64,000 nucleotides of DNA from RYN-230 sp963770535 (GCA_963770535.1 CAVYPZ010000004.1:1302001-1366000), one strand, 5' to 3'; shown: positions 34,097-42,732, numbered from the stretch's first letter. Program-made: numbers and translations. Notes: generated from the letters alone by a model not told the origin.

Positions 34097-34588
34097 CTAT
34101 GAGTCGCTGAGCGCGCGCCTGTGGGCCAGGATTCCCTGGCGGACCTCGGTGAGGGCCGCTCGTACCTGGTCATCGTGTTGCTCAGCGAGCGCTGCGGACA
34201 GGTACTGCCCGAGCCGGTCGAGATGCTCGCCGACGATCCGGCGGATCTCCTCGTTGCTCGCGGCCCCGTGCCAGGGGTTGGGCGGCGTCCGGCCAGCTGC
34301 GCTCGCCATGCTCTCCAGCGGCGACACGCCAAGGGCCTGGTCGGCGTCGGCGAGCAGCCGGGCCCAGATCCTCAGGTCGGTGAAGAGCCGGTCGAGCTCC
34401 GCGTGGAGGGCCTGTGCCTCAGGGACCCTGCGGTCAGCCTGCCTGACGTCCAGGATCGTGTCGATGACCTCGCTGAGCACCTCGTTGAGGGCGGCGGCGC
34501 GGTCATCGCGCGGGGGCGGGCTCACGCCGGCACCGATGCCGGCCGGCGGCCCCGGCACGCGCAGGGCCAGGCCACTAGGTTGCGCCAC
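34097..34588 (-). CDS. Hypothetical helical protein upstream of queD
   Basis: A 163-aa soluble, all-helical protein of unknown family. It has a disordered Pro-rich head (1-30), then helices such as LNEVLSEVIDTILDV, LHAELDRLFTDLRIWARLLADADQ and EEIRRIVGEHLDRLGQYLSAAL. No catalytic motif is visible. GTG 34588 is the farthest start with a plausible N-terminus. It ends 43 bases before the queD start on the same strand, so it may be the first gene of that operon; a role in it is unproven. Confidence 0.6.
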   Translation of the reverse strand: MAQPSGLALRVPGPPAGIGAGVSPPPRDDRAAALNEVLSEVIDTILDVRQADRRVPEAQALHAELDRLFTDLRIWARLLADADQALGVSPLESMASAAGRTPPNPWHGAASNEEIRRIVGEHLDRLGQYLSAALAEQHDDQVRAALTEVRQGILAHRRALSDS

Positions 34589-34860
34589 ACGCTGGGAACC
34601 TCGTTATCTCTCAAATTTCTGGCCGTGACTCCCGCCGGCCAGCTGGACGGACGTCCGCATGGCGAGCCGGCGAGGTAGCCGCGGGCCGAGCTTACCGGCA
34701 CCCTCGGCGCGGGCCGCGGTGCTGGTGGATCCGGTGCCGGGATACTGCCCGGTTCAGGCTCGCCGCAGCGCGGGGCGCATGTCTGGTCGCGCACTGGGCT
34801 TCGTAAGTCGGGCGCTGCGGACAGTAGGTAACTGCGCAGCCCGCGGCGTACTATCCGACA

Positions 34861-36186
34861 GTGGACAGCCTGATTCAGTCCGCCGCCGACAGCGTCTGCA
34901 ATGTCACAGCCGCGCTGGTGCCGCGCACCACCGAGGTCGCTGCGGACATCTTTGCGCTGATTGTGCAAGAGATCCCGCAATTGCGCAGCGACCAGCGGGT
35001 CCTGGCGCTGCTCGAGGCCAGCGTCGATGAGAACGTGACGACGGTGCTGCACATTCTCCAGCACGATATCGGCCTGGAGAAGATCCACGCGCCGGCGGCC
35101 GCCGAGGAGTATGCGCGGCGGCTGGCACAACAAGGCGTGCCCATGGCCGCGCTGCTGCGTGCCTACCGGCTCGGCTCGGCCCGGTTCCAGGAGTGGTGCC
35201 TGCAGGAACTCGCGCGCCGCACCCACAGCGCGCCGGTTGTCAGCGCGGCCGGGCTGCGGATCGCCGGAATCCTGGCTGGCTACATCGACCTGGTGTCCGA
35301 GGAGATCGTCTCGGCTTACGAATCCGAAAAGGGCAGCTGGCTGCGGAACCTGAGTATCGCCAGGGCAGCCCGGGTTCACGCCATCCTCCGGGGCGAGCGG
35401 GTTGACATGGACTCCGCCGAGGCGGTGCTGGGCTACCGGCTCCGGCAGAACCACGTCGGCGTCGTGGCCTGGGCTACCGGGACAGCCCCGGCCGGCGGCA
35501 CCCTCGGACGGCTGGAGCACGCGATCGGCGAGGTGGCCGCCGCCGCAGGCTGCGGCGGGGCGCCGCTGTTCGTGCCTTACGACGAATCCTGCGCATGGGC
35601 CTGGCTGCCGCTGGAGGGACACCATGGTGCCCCGGCCGGCCTGGGCAGCGCCAACGGCGCCGACGCCGAGCTCAAGATCCGGTTCGCCTTCGGCACGCCG
35701 GCCCGCGGCGTGGCGGGCTTTCGCCGCACCCACCAGCAGGCGGCGGGCGCTCAGGCCGTCGCGCTGGTGGCCGGGCCGTCGGGTCAGCTGGTCACCAGTT
35801 TCAGCGACGTCGCCCCGCTGGCCCTGATGTCCGGTTCGGTCGGGCTGCTGCATGCCTGGGTGGTCGAGACGCTCGGTGCGCTCGCCTGCGACGACGCCCA
35901 CCACGCCCGGCTGCGCGGCACGCTCAGCGTTTTCCTGCAGGAGAACGGCAGCTACAAGGCCACCGCCGAGCGGCTGACGCTGCACAAGAACACGGTCCAG
36001 TACCGGGTACGCAAGGCTGAGGAGAGCCTGGGGCGTCCCGTCGGTGCCGACCGGCTGAACATCGAGCTTGCCCTGCTGGCCAGCCAGCGGCTCGGGCGGG
36101 CTGTCCTGCGGCCCTCCCATGAGCCCCGGGCGGGCCACGGCCTGGCTGGCCCGCAGGCCAGCGAGCGGCTTGCTGACGATCACTGA
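34861..36186 (+). CDS. PucR/CdaR-type transcriptional regulator
   Basis: A 441-aa regulator. The C-terminal PucR helix-turn-helix is clear: LRGTLSVFLQENGSYKATAERL, then LHKNTVQYRVRKAEESLGRPV (about 380-405). Residues 1-140 form a helical N-terminal domain and 150-340 a GGDEF-like sensory domain typical of the family, which governs catabolic genes. GTG 34861 follows a TACTAT box by a few bases, so the transcript is probably leaderless. It is convergent with adk and the CoA ligase; the divergent upstream gene is the hypothetical 34588. Confidence 0.87.
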   Translation: MDSLIQSAADSVCNVTAALVPRTTEVAADIFALIVQEIPQLRSDQRVLALLEASVDENVTTVLHILQHDIGLEKIHAPAAAEEYARRLAQQGVPMAALLRAYRLGSARFQEWCLQELARRTHSAPVVSAAGLRIAGILAGYIDLVSEEIVSAYESEKGSWLRNLSIARAARVHAILRGERVDMDSAEAVLGYRLRQNHVGVVAWATGTAPAGGTLGRLEHAIGEVAAAAGCGGAPLFVPYDESCAWAWLPLEGHHGAPAGLGSANGADAELKIRFAFGTPARGVAGFRRTHQQAAGAQAVALVAGPSGQLVTSFSDVAPLALMSGSVGLLHAWVVETLGALACDDAHHARLRGTLSVFLQENGSYKATAERLTLHKNTVQYRVRKAEESLGRPVGADRLNIELALLASQRLGRAVLRPSHEPRAGHGLAGPQASERLADDH

Positions 36187-36230
36187 GCAGGCGGTGGCCG
36201 AACCGAAAGCCGGAGCCAGCGAGCCGCCGG

Positions 36231-36881
36231 TCAGGGCCGGGCGGGCCAGTGACGCCGGCCGGGCCGCGGCCCGGCCGGCTCTGCGCCTGCTCCGTGACCA
36301 CGCTGGCGGGTCAGCCGCAGCCCGGACAGCCGGGCCTGGATGTCTGCGGTGACGGAATCGGGTGGCTGGTCGGCGTCCACCGCGACCAGGATGCCCCGCC
36401 CGGTGTAGTAGGGGACGAGCGGCCCCGTCGTCTCGGTGTATACCCGGAGCCGGTGCCGGATCACGTCGGCGACGTCATCGGCGCGGCCTCCCTGTCTGGC
36501 CCGGTCCAGGAGCCGCCGCGTGAGGACCTCCTCCGGCGCGTGCAGGTAGACCGCCGCGTCCAGCGTCACGCCGAGCCGGGCCGCGAGTTCCGCGGCGGCG
36601 GTGGCCTGGGGGAGGGTCCGCGGGAAGCCGTCCAGGATGTACCCGCCGCCACCGGCCGCCTCCACGACGGCCGGGGTCAGCGCGTTGAGCACGATCTGGT
36701 CGGGGACGAGATCCCCGCGGGCCTGGTGGGCCGCGATCTCACGGCCCACCCCGCTCCCAGCCTGGGCTTCGGCTCGCAGCAGGTCACCGGCGGCGATGTG
36801 CCGCACCCCGTGCCTGGCGGCCAGCCGCTCGCCTTGCGTGCCCTTGCCGGCGCCCGGGGGAGCGAGCAGCAGCAGTCTCAC
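36231..36881 (-). CDS. adk: Adenylate kinase-like nucleoside monophosphate kinase
   Basis: A 216-aa kinase. P-loop PPGAGKGTQ (about 8-16), AAGDLLRAE (about 30), and the AMP-binding/lid-hinge block YILDGFPRTLPQA (about 79-91) identify an adenylate kinase, which interconverts AMP + ATP and 2 ADP. The LID is short (RARQGGRADD) without Zn cysteines, and the last ~20 residues are an Arg/Pro tail over a hairpin. GTG 36881 overlaps the CoA ligase stop (GTGA), so expression is coupled to an enzyme that produces AMP. It is probably a second adk copy, apart from the housekeeping gene usually beside secY. Confidence 0.85.
   Translation of the reverse strand: MRLLLLAPPGAGKGTQGERLAARHGVRHIAAGDLLRAEAQAGSGVGREIAAHQARGDLVPDQIVLNALTPAVVEAAGGGGYILDGFPRTLPQATAAAELAARLGVTLDAAVYLHAPEEVLTRRLLDRARQGGRADDVADVIRHRLRVYTETTGPLVPYYTGRGILVAVDADQPPDSVTADIQARLSGLRLTRQRGHGAGAEPAGPRPGRRHWPARP
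36254..36279. terminator. Palindrome at the convergent PucR/adk ends
   Basis: GCCGGCCGGGCC (36254-36265) pairs exactly with 36268-36279. It lies 67 bases beyond the PucR stop and inside the last codons of adk, so it could end PucR transcription. Confidence 0.45.
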
Positions 36882-38392
36882 GGGACGGCCAGGCCGGCCG
36901 GGATGACGATGTCCCGCTTCTGGATCTTGCCGGTCGGGCCCTTGGGCAGCGCGTCCACGATCCACACATGGCGCGGGTACTTGTAGGCCGCGACCTGGCT
37001 CTTGACGTAGTCCCGCAGTTCCTCGGCGCTGATGACGGCACCCGGCTTGAGGGCCACCGCGGCACCGATCTCCTCGCCCAGGGCCGGGTGCGGCAGGCCG
37101 ATCACGGCGGCCTCGGCGACCGCGGGATGCTCGTAGAGCACTTCCTCGATCTCCCGCGGGTACACGTTGTAGCCGCCGCGGATGATCAGGTCCTTTTTCC
37201 GGTCCACGATGTAGAAATAGCCGTCCTCGTCGGCCCGGGCCAGGTCACCGCTGTGGAACCAGCCGTCGCGGACCGCCTCATCGGTGGCCTCGGGCCGACG
37301 CCAGTAGCCCTTCATCACGTTCGGCCCGCTGATGACGATCTCGCCCACCTCACCCTGCGGGACCTCGCGGTCTTCCTTGTCCACGACACGCATCTGCACG
37401 TCCCGGATCGGCGTGCCGATCGAGCCGGGCTTGCGCTCGCGGCCGGGATGGTTGAACGAGGCGACCGGCGAGGTCTCGGACAGCCCGTATCCCTCCAGCA
37501 CCGGGACCCCGAACGCCTTCTCGAACCCGCGCAGCACCTCGACGGGCAGCGCGGCGCCACCGGAGATGCACGTCCGCAGCGCGGAGGTGTCGTAGTCCGC
37601 GCGGTCGGGCTGGTGCAGCAGCGCCACGTACATGGTCGGCACGCCTTCGAAGACGGTGACCCGGTGACCGGCGATGATCCGCAGGGCGTGCCCGGGGTCG
37701 AACCGCGGCAGCAGGGTGAGGCACGCCCCGGACGCCACGGCCACGTTGAGCGCGACGGTCTGCCCGAACACGTGGAACAGCGGCAGCCCGCCGAAGATGA
37801 CGTCGTCCGGGCCCGCGCGGACGATGTCGGCCCGCGCCACCTCGGTGTTGCTGAGGAGGTTGCCGTGGGTGAGCTCGGCGCCCTTCGGGTGGCCGGTCGT
37901 GCCGGAGGTGTAGAGGATCACCGCGGTGTCCTCGTCGCCGGTGTCCGCGACCTGGTCATCCGGGGCGGCGGAGGCCAGCAATTCGGGGAAGCTGATCCCG
38001 TCCACGACGATGGATTCCGCCTCCGCCTGCTCTGCGCCGGCGCGTGCCTGGTCCGCGAACGCGTGCCACGCGAAGATCAGCCCGGCTCCGGAGTCGCCCA
38101 GGTAATAGGCGACCTCCCGCGCTTTGAGCAGCGGGTTCATCGGGACCACGACGCCGCCGGCCCGGAGCACTCCGTAGTACACCACCGGGACCTCAGCGAC
38201 GTTGGGCAGCATGATGCCGACCCGGTCGCCGGGCTTCAGGCCGCGCTCGCGCAGCAGCCCGGCGACCCGGGCGCTCGCCTCGTCCAGGGCCCGGTACGTC
38301 ATCGCCGCGTCGTCTACCCGCACGGCCACGCGTCCGGCGTGGGCACGGGTGGTGTCCGTCAGGTTCTTGGCCAGGTTCGTCACGCTGCTCAT
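36878..38392 (-). CDS. Long-chain fatty acid-CoA ligase (AMP-forming)
   Basis: A 504-aa acyl-CoA synthetase with YTSGTTGHPKGAE (about 160), PLFHVFGQTV, EGYGLSETSPVASFN (about 293), HSGDLARADEDGYFYIVDRKKD (about 380-401) and the C-terminal catalytic lysine in GPTGKIQKRD (about 486). It makes acyl-CoA, AMP and PPi. Translation runs directly into adk through a GTGA overlap. It is divergent from the aldehyde dehydrogenase at 38576, with a perfect palindrome between them. It resembles the ligase at 18156 closely in its signature blocks. Confidence 0.9.
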   Translation of the reverse strand: MSSVTNLAKNLTDTTRAHAGRVAVRVDDAAMTYRALDEASARVAGLLRERGLKPGDRVGIMLPNVAEVPVVYYGVLRAGGVVVPMNPLLKAREVAYYLGDSGAGLIFAWHAFADQARAGAEQAEAESIVVDGISFPELLASAAPDDQVADTGDEDTAVILYTSGTTGHPKGAELTHGNLLSNTEVARADIVRAGPDDVIFGGLPLFHVFGQTVALNVAVASGACLTLLPRFDPGHALRIIAGHRVTVFEGVPTMYVALLHQPDRADYDTSALRTCISGGAALPVEVLRGFEKAFGVPVLEGYGLSETSPVASFNHPGRERKPGSIGTPIRDVQMRVVDKEDREVPQGEVGEIVISGPNVMKGYWRRPEATDEAVRDGWFHSGDLARADEDGYFYIVDRKKDLIIRGGYNVYPREIEEVLYEHPAVAEAAVIGLPHPALGEEIGAAVALKPGAVISAEELRDYVKSQVAAYKYPRHVWIVDALPKGPTGKIQKRDIVIPAGLAVP

Positions 38393-38459
38393 TGTCTGGC
38401 CGGCGGCCCGGGCAGTCGTCGGTCCCGGGTATCAAGCCTGCCCCCGGGCGTTGGTACGG

Positions 38460-38478
38460 CGGCACAACCGTTGTGCCG
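38460..38478. promoter_or_regulatory. Perfect 9-1-9 palindrome CGGCACAAC-C-GTTGTGCCG
   Basis: It sits in the 183-base divergent promoter region between the acyl-CoA ligase/adk pair and the aldehyde dehydrogenase gene set, 68 bases from one start and 98 from the other. It is a probable binding site for an unlinked repressor or activator controlling both arms. Confidence 0.65.
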
Positions 38479-38575
38479 GCGGCCTGAGGGAGGGGCCCAT
38501 CCTCGTGTTGCCAGCACGTTATCGGCGGGTTCACCGCGGCCTAGCGTCGTGGGTCACACCGCGAAAGGGGGCGGG

Positions 38576-40088
38576 ATGGACACTATCCGCCACTACTCGA
38601 TGTTCATCGGCGGGGACTGGGTCGACGCGGATGAGCGATTCGAGATCCGCAGCCCGGCCACCGAGGAACTCGTGGCCAGCGTGGCCAAGGGCGGCCGCGA
38701 GCACGCCGACCGGGCGGTCGCGGCGGCCAGGGCCGCGCACGCCGGCGGCCGGTGGCGCCGGATGCCGCCAGCGGAGCGGGCCGCCGTGCTCGACGCGATG
38801 GCCGCCCGGCTCGGCGAGCGGGCCGGCGAACTTGCCGTCCTCGAGGCGCTGGAGAACGGCGCCCCGGTCCGCCAGGCCGGGGCCTTCCAGATCGGCTTCT
38901 CCATCGCCCACCTGAGCTACTTCGCCGGCCAGGCCCGCACCTACGCCTTCGAGCGGCCCGGGCCCCTGCTGAGCGAACCCACACTGGCCACCGGCCTGGT
39001 CCGCCGCGAGCCGGTCGGCGTGTGCGCCGCCATCGTGCCGTGGAACTTCCCGCTGCTGCTGGCCATGTGGAAAATAGGCCCGGCGCTGGCCGCGGGCAAC
39101 ACCATCGTGGTCAAGCCCGACGAGCACACCCCGCTGACGCTGCTGGAGTTCGCCAGGATCGCGGATGAGTGCGGGCTGCCGCCAGGGGTCCTGAACGTGG
39201 TGCCCGGCGAGGGTCAAGTGGTCGGAGCCAGGCTGGCCAGCCACCCGGACGTGCGGAAGATCGCCTTCACCGGCTCCACGGCCGTCGGGCGGGAGATCAT
39301 GCGGATGGCCGCGGGCAACGTCAAACGGCTGACGCTGGAACTCGGCGGCAAGGGGCCGAACATCGTCCTGGACGACGCCGACCTGGACCTGGCTGCGGAC
39401 GGCACGCTGTTCGGCTGCCTGATGAACCAGGGGCAGGCGTGTGAATCGGGCACCCGGATCATCGTGGCCGCCGCCGTGCACGACAAGTTCGTCGAGCGGC
39501 TGATCGGGCGGGCGAAGACGATCTCGATCGGGGACCCGCTCGACCCGGCCACGGACTTCGGCCCGGTCATCTCGGCCGAGGCGCAGCTGCGGATCCTGCG
39601 CTACATCGACTCCGGCCAGGCCGAAGGGGCCACGCTGGCCTACGGCGGAGGCGCAGGCGGGCCCGCGGTTCGAGCGCGGTTTCTGGGTCGAGCCGACGAT
39701 CTTCACCGACGTCAGCAACGACATGACGATCGCCCGCGAGGAGATTTTCGGGCCGGTCCTGGCGGTGATCCGCGCCGAGAGCACCGACCAGGCCATCGCG
39801 ATCGCCAACGACACCGAATACGGCCTGTCCGCCGGGGTCTGGAGCACCGACAACCAGCGGGCCCTCGACGTGGCCGGGCAGCTCGAGGCCGGCACGGTCT
39901 GGGTCAACGACTGGCACCTGGTCAGCGCCGCCTACCCGTTCGGCGGATACAAGCAGAGCGGGCTGGGCCGCGAGCTCGGGCCGCACGCCCTCGATGAGTA
40001 CACCGAGGAAAAGTTCGTCCACGTCAACCTGTCCGGCCGGCTGGACCGCCGGGTCTACCCGCTGCTGCTCAGCGCGCCCCCGGCCTGA
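38576..40088 (+). pseudogene. Aldehyde dehydrogenase gene with a frameshift near its 3' third
   Basis: From ATG 38576 the frame encodes an aldehyde dehydrogenase: FIGGDWVDA, VPWNFPLLLAMWKIG, ELGGKGPNIV (general base) and NQGQACESGTR (nucleophile Cys). Near 39660 homology leaves this frame and continues in the next one (FERGFWVEPTIFTDVSNDM, EEIFGPVLAVI, PFGGYKQSGLGRELG) to the stop at 40088. Deleting one C from the GGGCCC run at 39659-39664 restores one ~503-aa protein. Without that, a product of about 473 aa with a foreign Arg-rich tail would result. The two halves match family length and order, so this is either a recent mutation or an assembly indel. Confidence 0.8.
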
Positions 40089-40116
40089 GTATCCCGGCAA
40101 CCGCATTGGAGATGTC

Positions 40117-40920
40117 ATGGACGTTCTGACGCAGGGTTATGCCCTCCCGGTGAGCGGCGGCCTGTACCCGCCGCCGCCCTACCTGTACCGGGGGGCGACC
40201 GCGATCATCGCTTCCTACGAGGCCGACCCGGCGGCGATCGCCAGCCTGCTCCCCCCGGGTGTCACGCCGCTGGAGGACCCGCCGGTGTGCCTGGCCTGGG
40301 TGGTCCATTACCCGTTCTCCACGCTGGGCGTCTACAACGAGGCGATCATGCTGGTCCGGGTGAGCTTCGAGGGCGAGCCTTACACGTTCTGCCCGTTCAT
40401 CTACGTCGACAACGACGCCGCGCTGGCGTGCGGGCGGGAGCTGTGGGGGTTTCCCAAGAAGTTCGCCAGCATGGGCTACGCCCGCCCCGCCGCCGGCGGC
40501 CCGTTCGGCGAGCAGATGATGTTCACGGTCGAGCGCCCCGCCGGGAAGCGGCTGCTGACCGTGACCATGAACCCCGAGCGCCTGGCCGCACCGGGGGAGG
40601 TGAGCTTCCTGCCCGCGCTCACCCTGCGCCGGATCCCGAGCAGCCGCCTGGGCGCCAGCCAGCCGAGCATCTGCGAGCTGATCCGCACCGACTACTCGGC
40701 AGCCCCCGCCATCAGCGCGGACGGGACTGCCGAGCTGTGGACCGGCCGGTGCTCGGTGACGATGGATTCCGCCTCCGAGCTCGACCCGCTCGCCGGGATG
40801 GCGCCGGTACGGATGCTCGGCGCCCTGTACGCCGTCGCGGACATCACGCTGCCGCTGGGCACGCCGGTCCGGGACTACCTCGCCGAGGCCGGGGTGGCCG
40901 AACAGTCAGCTTTCACGTGA
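40117..40920 (+). CDS. Acetoacetate decarboxylase family protein
   Basis: A 267-aa protein of the acetoacetate decarboxylase superfamily. The Schiff-base lysine block appears as GRELWGFPKKFASM (Lys about 115), with conserved VSFEGEPYTFCPFIYVDND upstream. Classical members decarboxylate acetoacetate to acetone; others act as aldolases or cyclases on keto acids. ATG 40117 follows TTGGAG. It lies 28 bases after the aldehyde dehydrogenase reading frame and 18 bases before the acyl-CoA dehydrogenase, forming an operon that also includes pyrophosphatase. Confidence 0.85.
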   Translation: MDVLTQGYALPVSGGLYPPPPYLYRGATAIIASYEADPAAIASLLPPGVTPLEDPPVCLAWVVHYPFSTLGVYNEAIMLVRVSFEGEPYTFCPFIYVDNDAALACGRELWGFPKKFASMGYARPAAGGPFGEQMMFTVERPAGKRLLTVTMNPERLAAPGEVSFLPALTLRRIPSSRLGASQPSICELIRTDYSAAPAISADGTAELWTGRCSVTMDSASELDPLAGMAPVRMLGALYAVADITLPLGTPVRDYLAEAGVAEQSAFT

Positions 40921-40938
40921 TCGAGGAGACGATTGGCC

Positions 40939-42237
40939 ATGGCTCAGTTCACCAGCATCTCCCGTCCCGCTGACGGGACCCTGATCGCCCAGTGGGATGA
41001 GGACCCGCACGGCACGCTGCAGATGACCGGGGCCGAGGAGCCCCTGGCCAAGGAGGAGCAGGACCTGCTGGACGGGGTGCACCGCTTCGCCGCGGAGGTG
41101 ATGCGGCCCACCGGGGAGCGGCTGGACCGCCTGGCGCCCGAGGAGGTCATCGCCGCGGGCTCGCCGCTGTGGCAGGCGCTCACAGAATTCGCCAGGCTCG
41201 GCATCGGCGTGGACCAGCTGCTGGCCTTCGAGCCGGCCCAGGCCGCCAGGGCCGCCTGCCTGATCCTCGAGGAACTGGGCTGGGGCGACGCCGGCCTGGC
41301 CAGCTCGCTCGGGGTGTCGATGTTCCCGCGCTGGATGGCGGCCGCGTTCGGCAACCAGCATCTCCTCGAGCTGACGCCCGGCTCGAAGCTCGGCTGCTGG
41401 GCGACCACCGAGCCGGGCCACGGCTCAGACCAGCTCGATCCCGGCCGCCAGATCTTCCATCCCGGGGGCGAATACGGCCAGCCCGACTGCGTGGCGAGGC
41501 TCTCCGAGGACCGGGTCGTGATCAACGGGCGGAAAGCAGACTGGATCTCCAACGGCACGATCGCCGAGGTCTGCATTCTCTACTGCGCCGCCGACACCGG
41601 CTCCGGGCCCGATCCGGAACGGGGCTGCGTGGTCATCGTCCCGATGGATACCCCGGGCGTGAGCCGCGGGGCGCCGCTGGACAAGCTCGGGCAGCGGGCC
41701 CTGAACCAGGGCGCGGTCATCTTCGACAACGTGGTGCTGCCCATCTCGAACGTGCTGGCCGGGCCGGATGACTACCAGCGGGCCGCCTACCAGGTCCTCG
41801 CGCTCGGCAACGCGTGCATGGGCGCCATCTTCACCGGCACCGCGCGGGCGGCCTACGAGCTGGCGCTGGACTACGCGCGCGAGCGCAGGCAAGGTGGCGT
41901 GCCGATCGCGGCGCACCAGAGCGTGGCCTACCGGCTGTTCCACATGTACCGCAAGGTCGAGGCGGCCCGCGCGCTGGCCCGCCGGGCGATGCTGTACAAC
42001 TTCACCCAGCCGGTCCCCGCGCTCCAGGCGGCCATGGCGTCCAAGATCACCGGCACCCAGGCGGCGTTCGAGGTCGCCAGCGACGCGCTGCAGATATTCT
42101 GCGGCGCAGGCATCCGCCGTGACCACCCCATCGAGAAGATCTTCCGGGACGCCCGGCTGTCGATGATCGAGGACGGGTGCAACGAGATCCTGGCCATCAG
42201 GGGCGGCCGCTACCTGGCTGACGGCCATGGAATTTGA
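40939..42237 (+). CDS. Acyl-CoA dehydrogenase family protein
   Basis: A 432-aa FAD enzyme with an unusual ~60-residue N-terminal extension. The FAD/substrate strand reads GCWATTEPGHGSDQ (about 153-166), and the C-terminal domain has FCGAGIRRDHPIEKIFRDARL (about 392-412) and IEDGCNEILAIRGG. The usual catalytic YEGT is thus IEDG, so the base may be elsewhere or the substrate atypical. ATG 40939 fits GAGGAG nine bases upstream (TTG 40933 is an alternative). Its last 11 bases overlap the pyrophosphatase gene. Confidence 0.85.
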   Translation: MAQFTSISRPADGTLIAQWDEDPHGTLQMTGAEEPLAKEEQDLLDGVHRFAAEVMRPTGERLDRLAPEEVIAAGSPLWQALTEFARLGIGVDQLLAFEPAQAARAACLILEELGWGDAGLASSLGVSMFPRWMAAAFGNQHLLELTPGSKLGCWATTEPGHGSDQLDPGRQIFHPGGEYGQPDCVARLSEDRVVINGRKADWISNGTIAEVCILYCAADTGSGPDPERGCVVIVPMDTPGVSRGAPLDKLGQRALNQGAVIFDNVVLPISNVLAGPDDYQRAAYQVLALGNACMGAIFTGTARAAYELALDYARERRQGGVPIAAHQSVAYRLFHMYRKVEAARALARRAMLYNFTQPVPALQAAMASKITGTQAAFEVASDALQIFCGAGIRRDHPIEKIFRDARLSMIEDGCNEILAIRGGRYLADGHGI

Positions 42238-42721
42238 CGTCCTGATCGAGATTCCGCGGGGCACCCGGAACAAGTACGAGGTCGACCACGCCAGCGGCCG
42301 GATCCGCCTGGACCGGACGCTGTTCACCGCGACGCAGTACCCGGCCGACTACGGCTTCGTGCCGGACACCCTGGGCGAGGACGGCGATCCCCTCGACGCC
42401 CTGGTGCTCGTGCTGGAACCCACGTTCCCGGGCTGCCTGATCCGCAGCCGCCCGATCGGCATGTTCCGGATGACCGACGAGAAGGGCGGCGACGACAAGA
42501 TCCTGTGCGTGCCCGCGGGCGACCCACGCCAGGAACATCTGCTCGACCTCCATGACCTGCCCCGGTTCGACCGGCTGGAAATCGAGCACTTTTTCCTGAT
42601 CTACAAGGAGCTGGAGCCAGGCAAGAGCGTCGAAGGCGCGTCGTGGGCCGGCCGTGCCGCCGCCGAGGCCGAAGTCGAAGCGTCCCGGCGCCGCCTGCGG
42701 GTGACTGAGAAGCCCGGGTGA
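42227..42721 (+). CDS. ppa: Inorganic pyrophosphatase (family I)
   Basis: A 164-aa soluble pyrophosphatase: IEIPRGTRNKYEVDH (8-22), YPADYGFVPDTLGEDGDPLDALVL (about 43-66) with the metal-binding Asp signature DGDPLD, and ILCVPAGDPR. It splits PPi to phosphate and so pulls PPi-forming ligations forward. Its ATG lies inside the end of the acyl-CoA dehydrogenase gene (11-base overlap). Being in an acyl-CoA operon next to a CoA-ligase/adk pair suggests by-product removal. It could still be the cell's main enzyme. Confidence 0.9.
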   Translation: MEFDVLIEIPRGTRNKYEVDHASGRIRLDRTLFTATQYPADYGFVPDTLGEDGDPLDALVLVLEPTFPGCLIRSRPIGMFRMTDEKGGDDKILCVPAGDPRQEHLLDLHDLPRFDRLEIEHFFLIYKELEPGKSVEGASWAGRAAAEAEVEASRRRLRVTEKPG

Positions 42722-42732
42722 CGCCGAAGTGC

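Noticed and set aside
34522..36183. Minus-strand open frame of 553 codons opposite the PucR gene
   Set aside because: No recognisable motif; the helix-turn-helix and sensory domain are on the plus strand.
36254..36279. Palindrome as an operator for adk
   Set aside because: It lies at the 3' end of adk, not its promoter; a terminator role for the convergent PucR gene fits better.
36968..38575. Very long plus-strand open frame running into the aldehyde dehydrogenase
   Set aside because: It is the antisense of the minus-strand CoA ligase. It is Arg/His/Gly-rich with no family motif, and opens only because of high G+C. The real gene starts at 38576.
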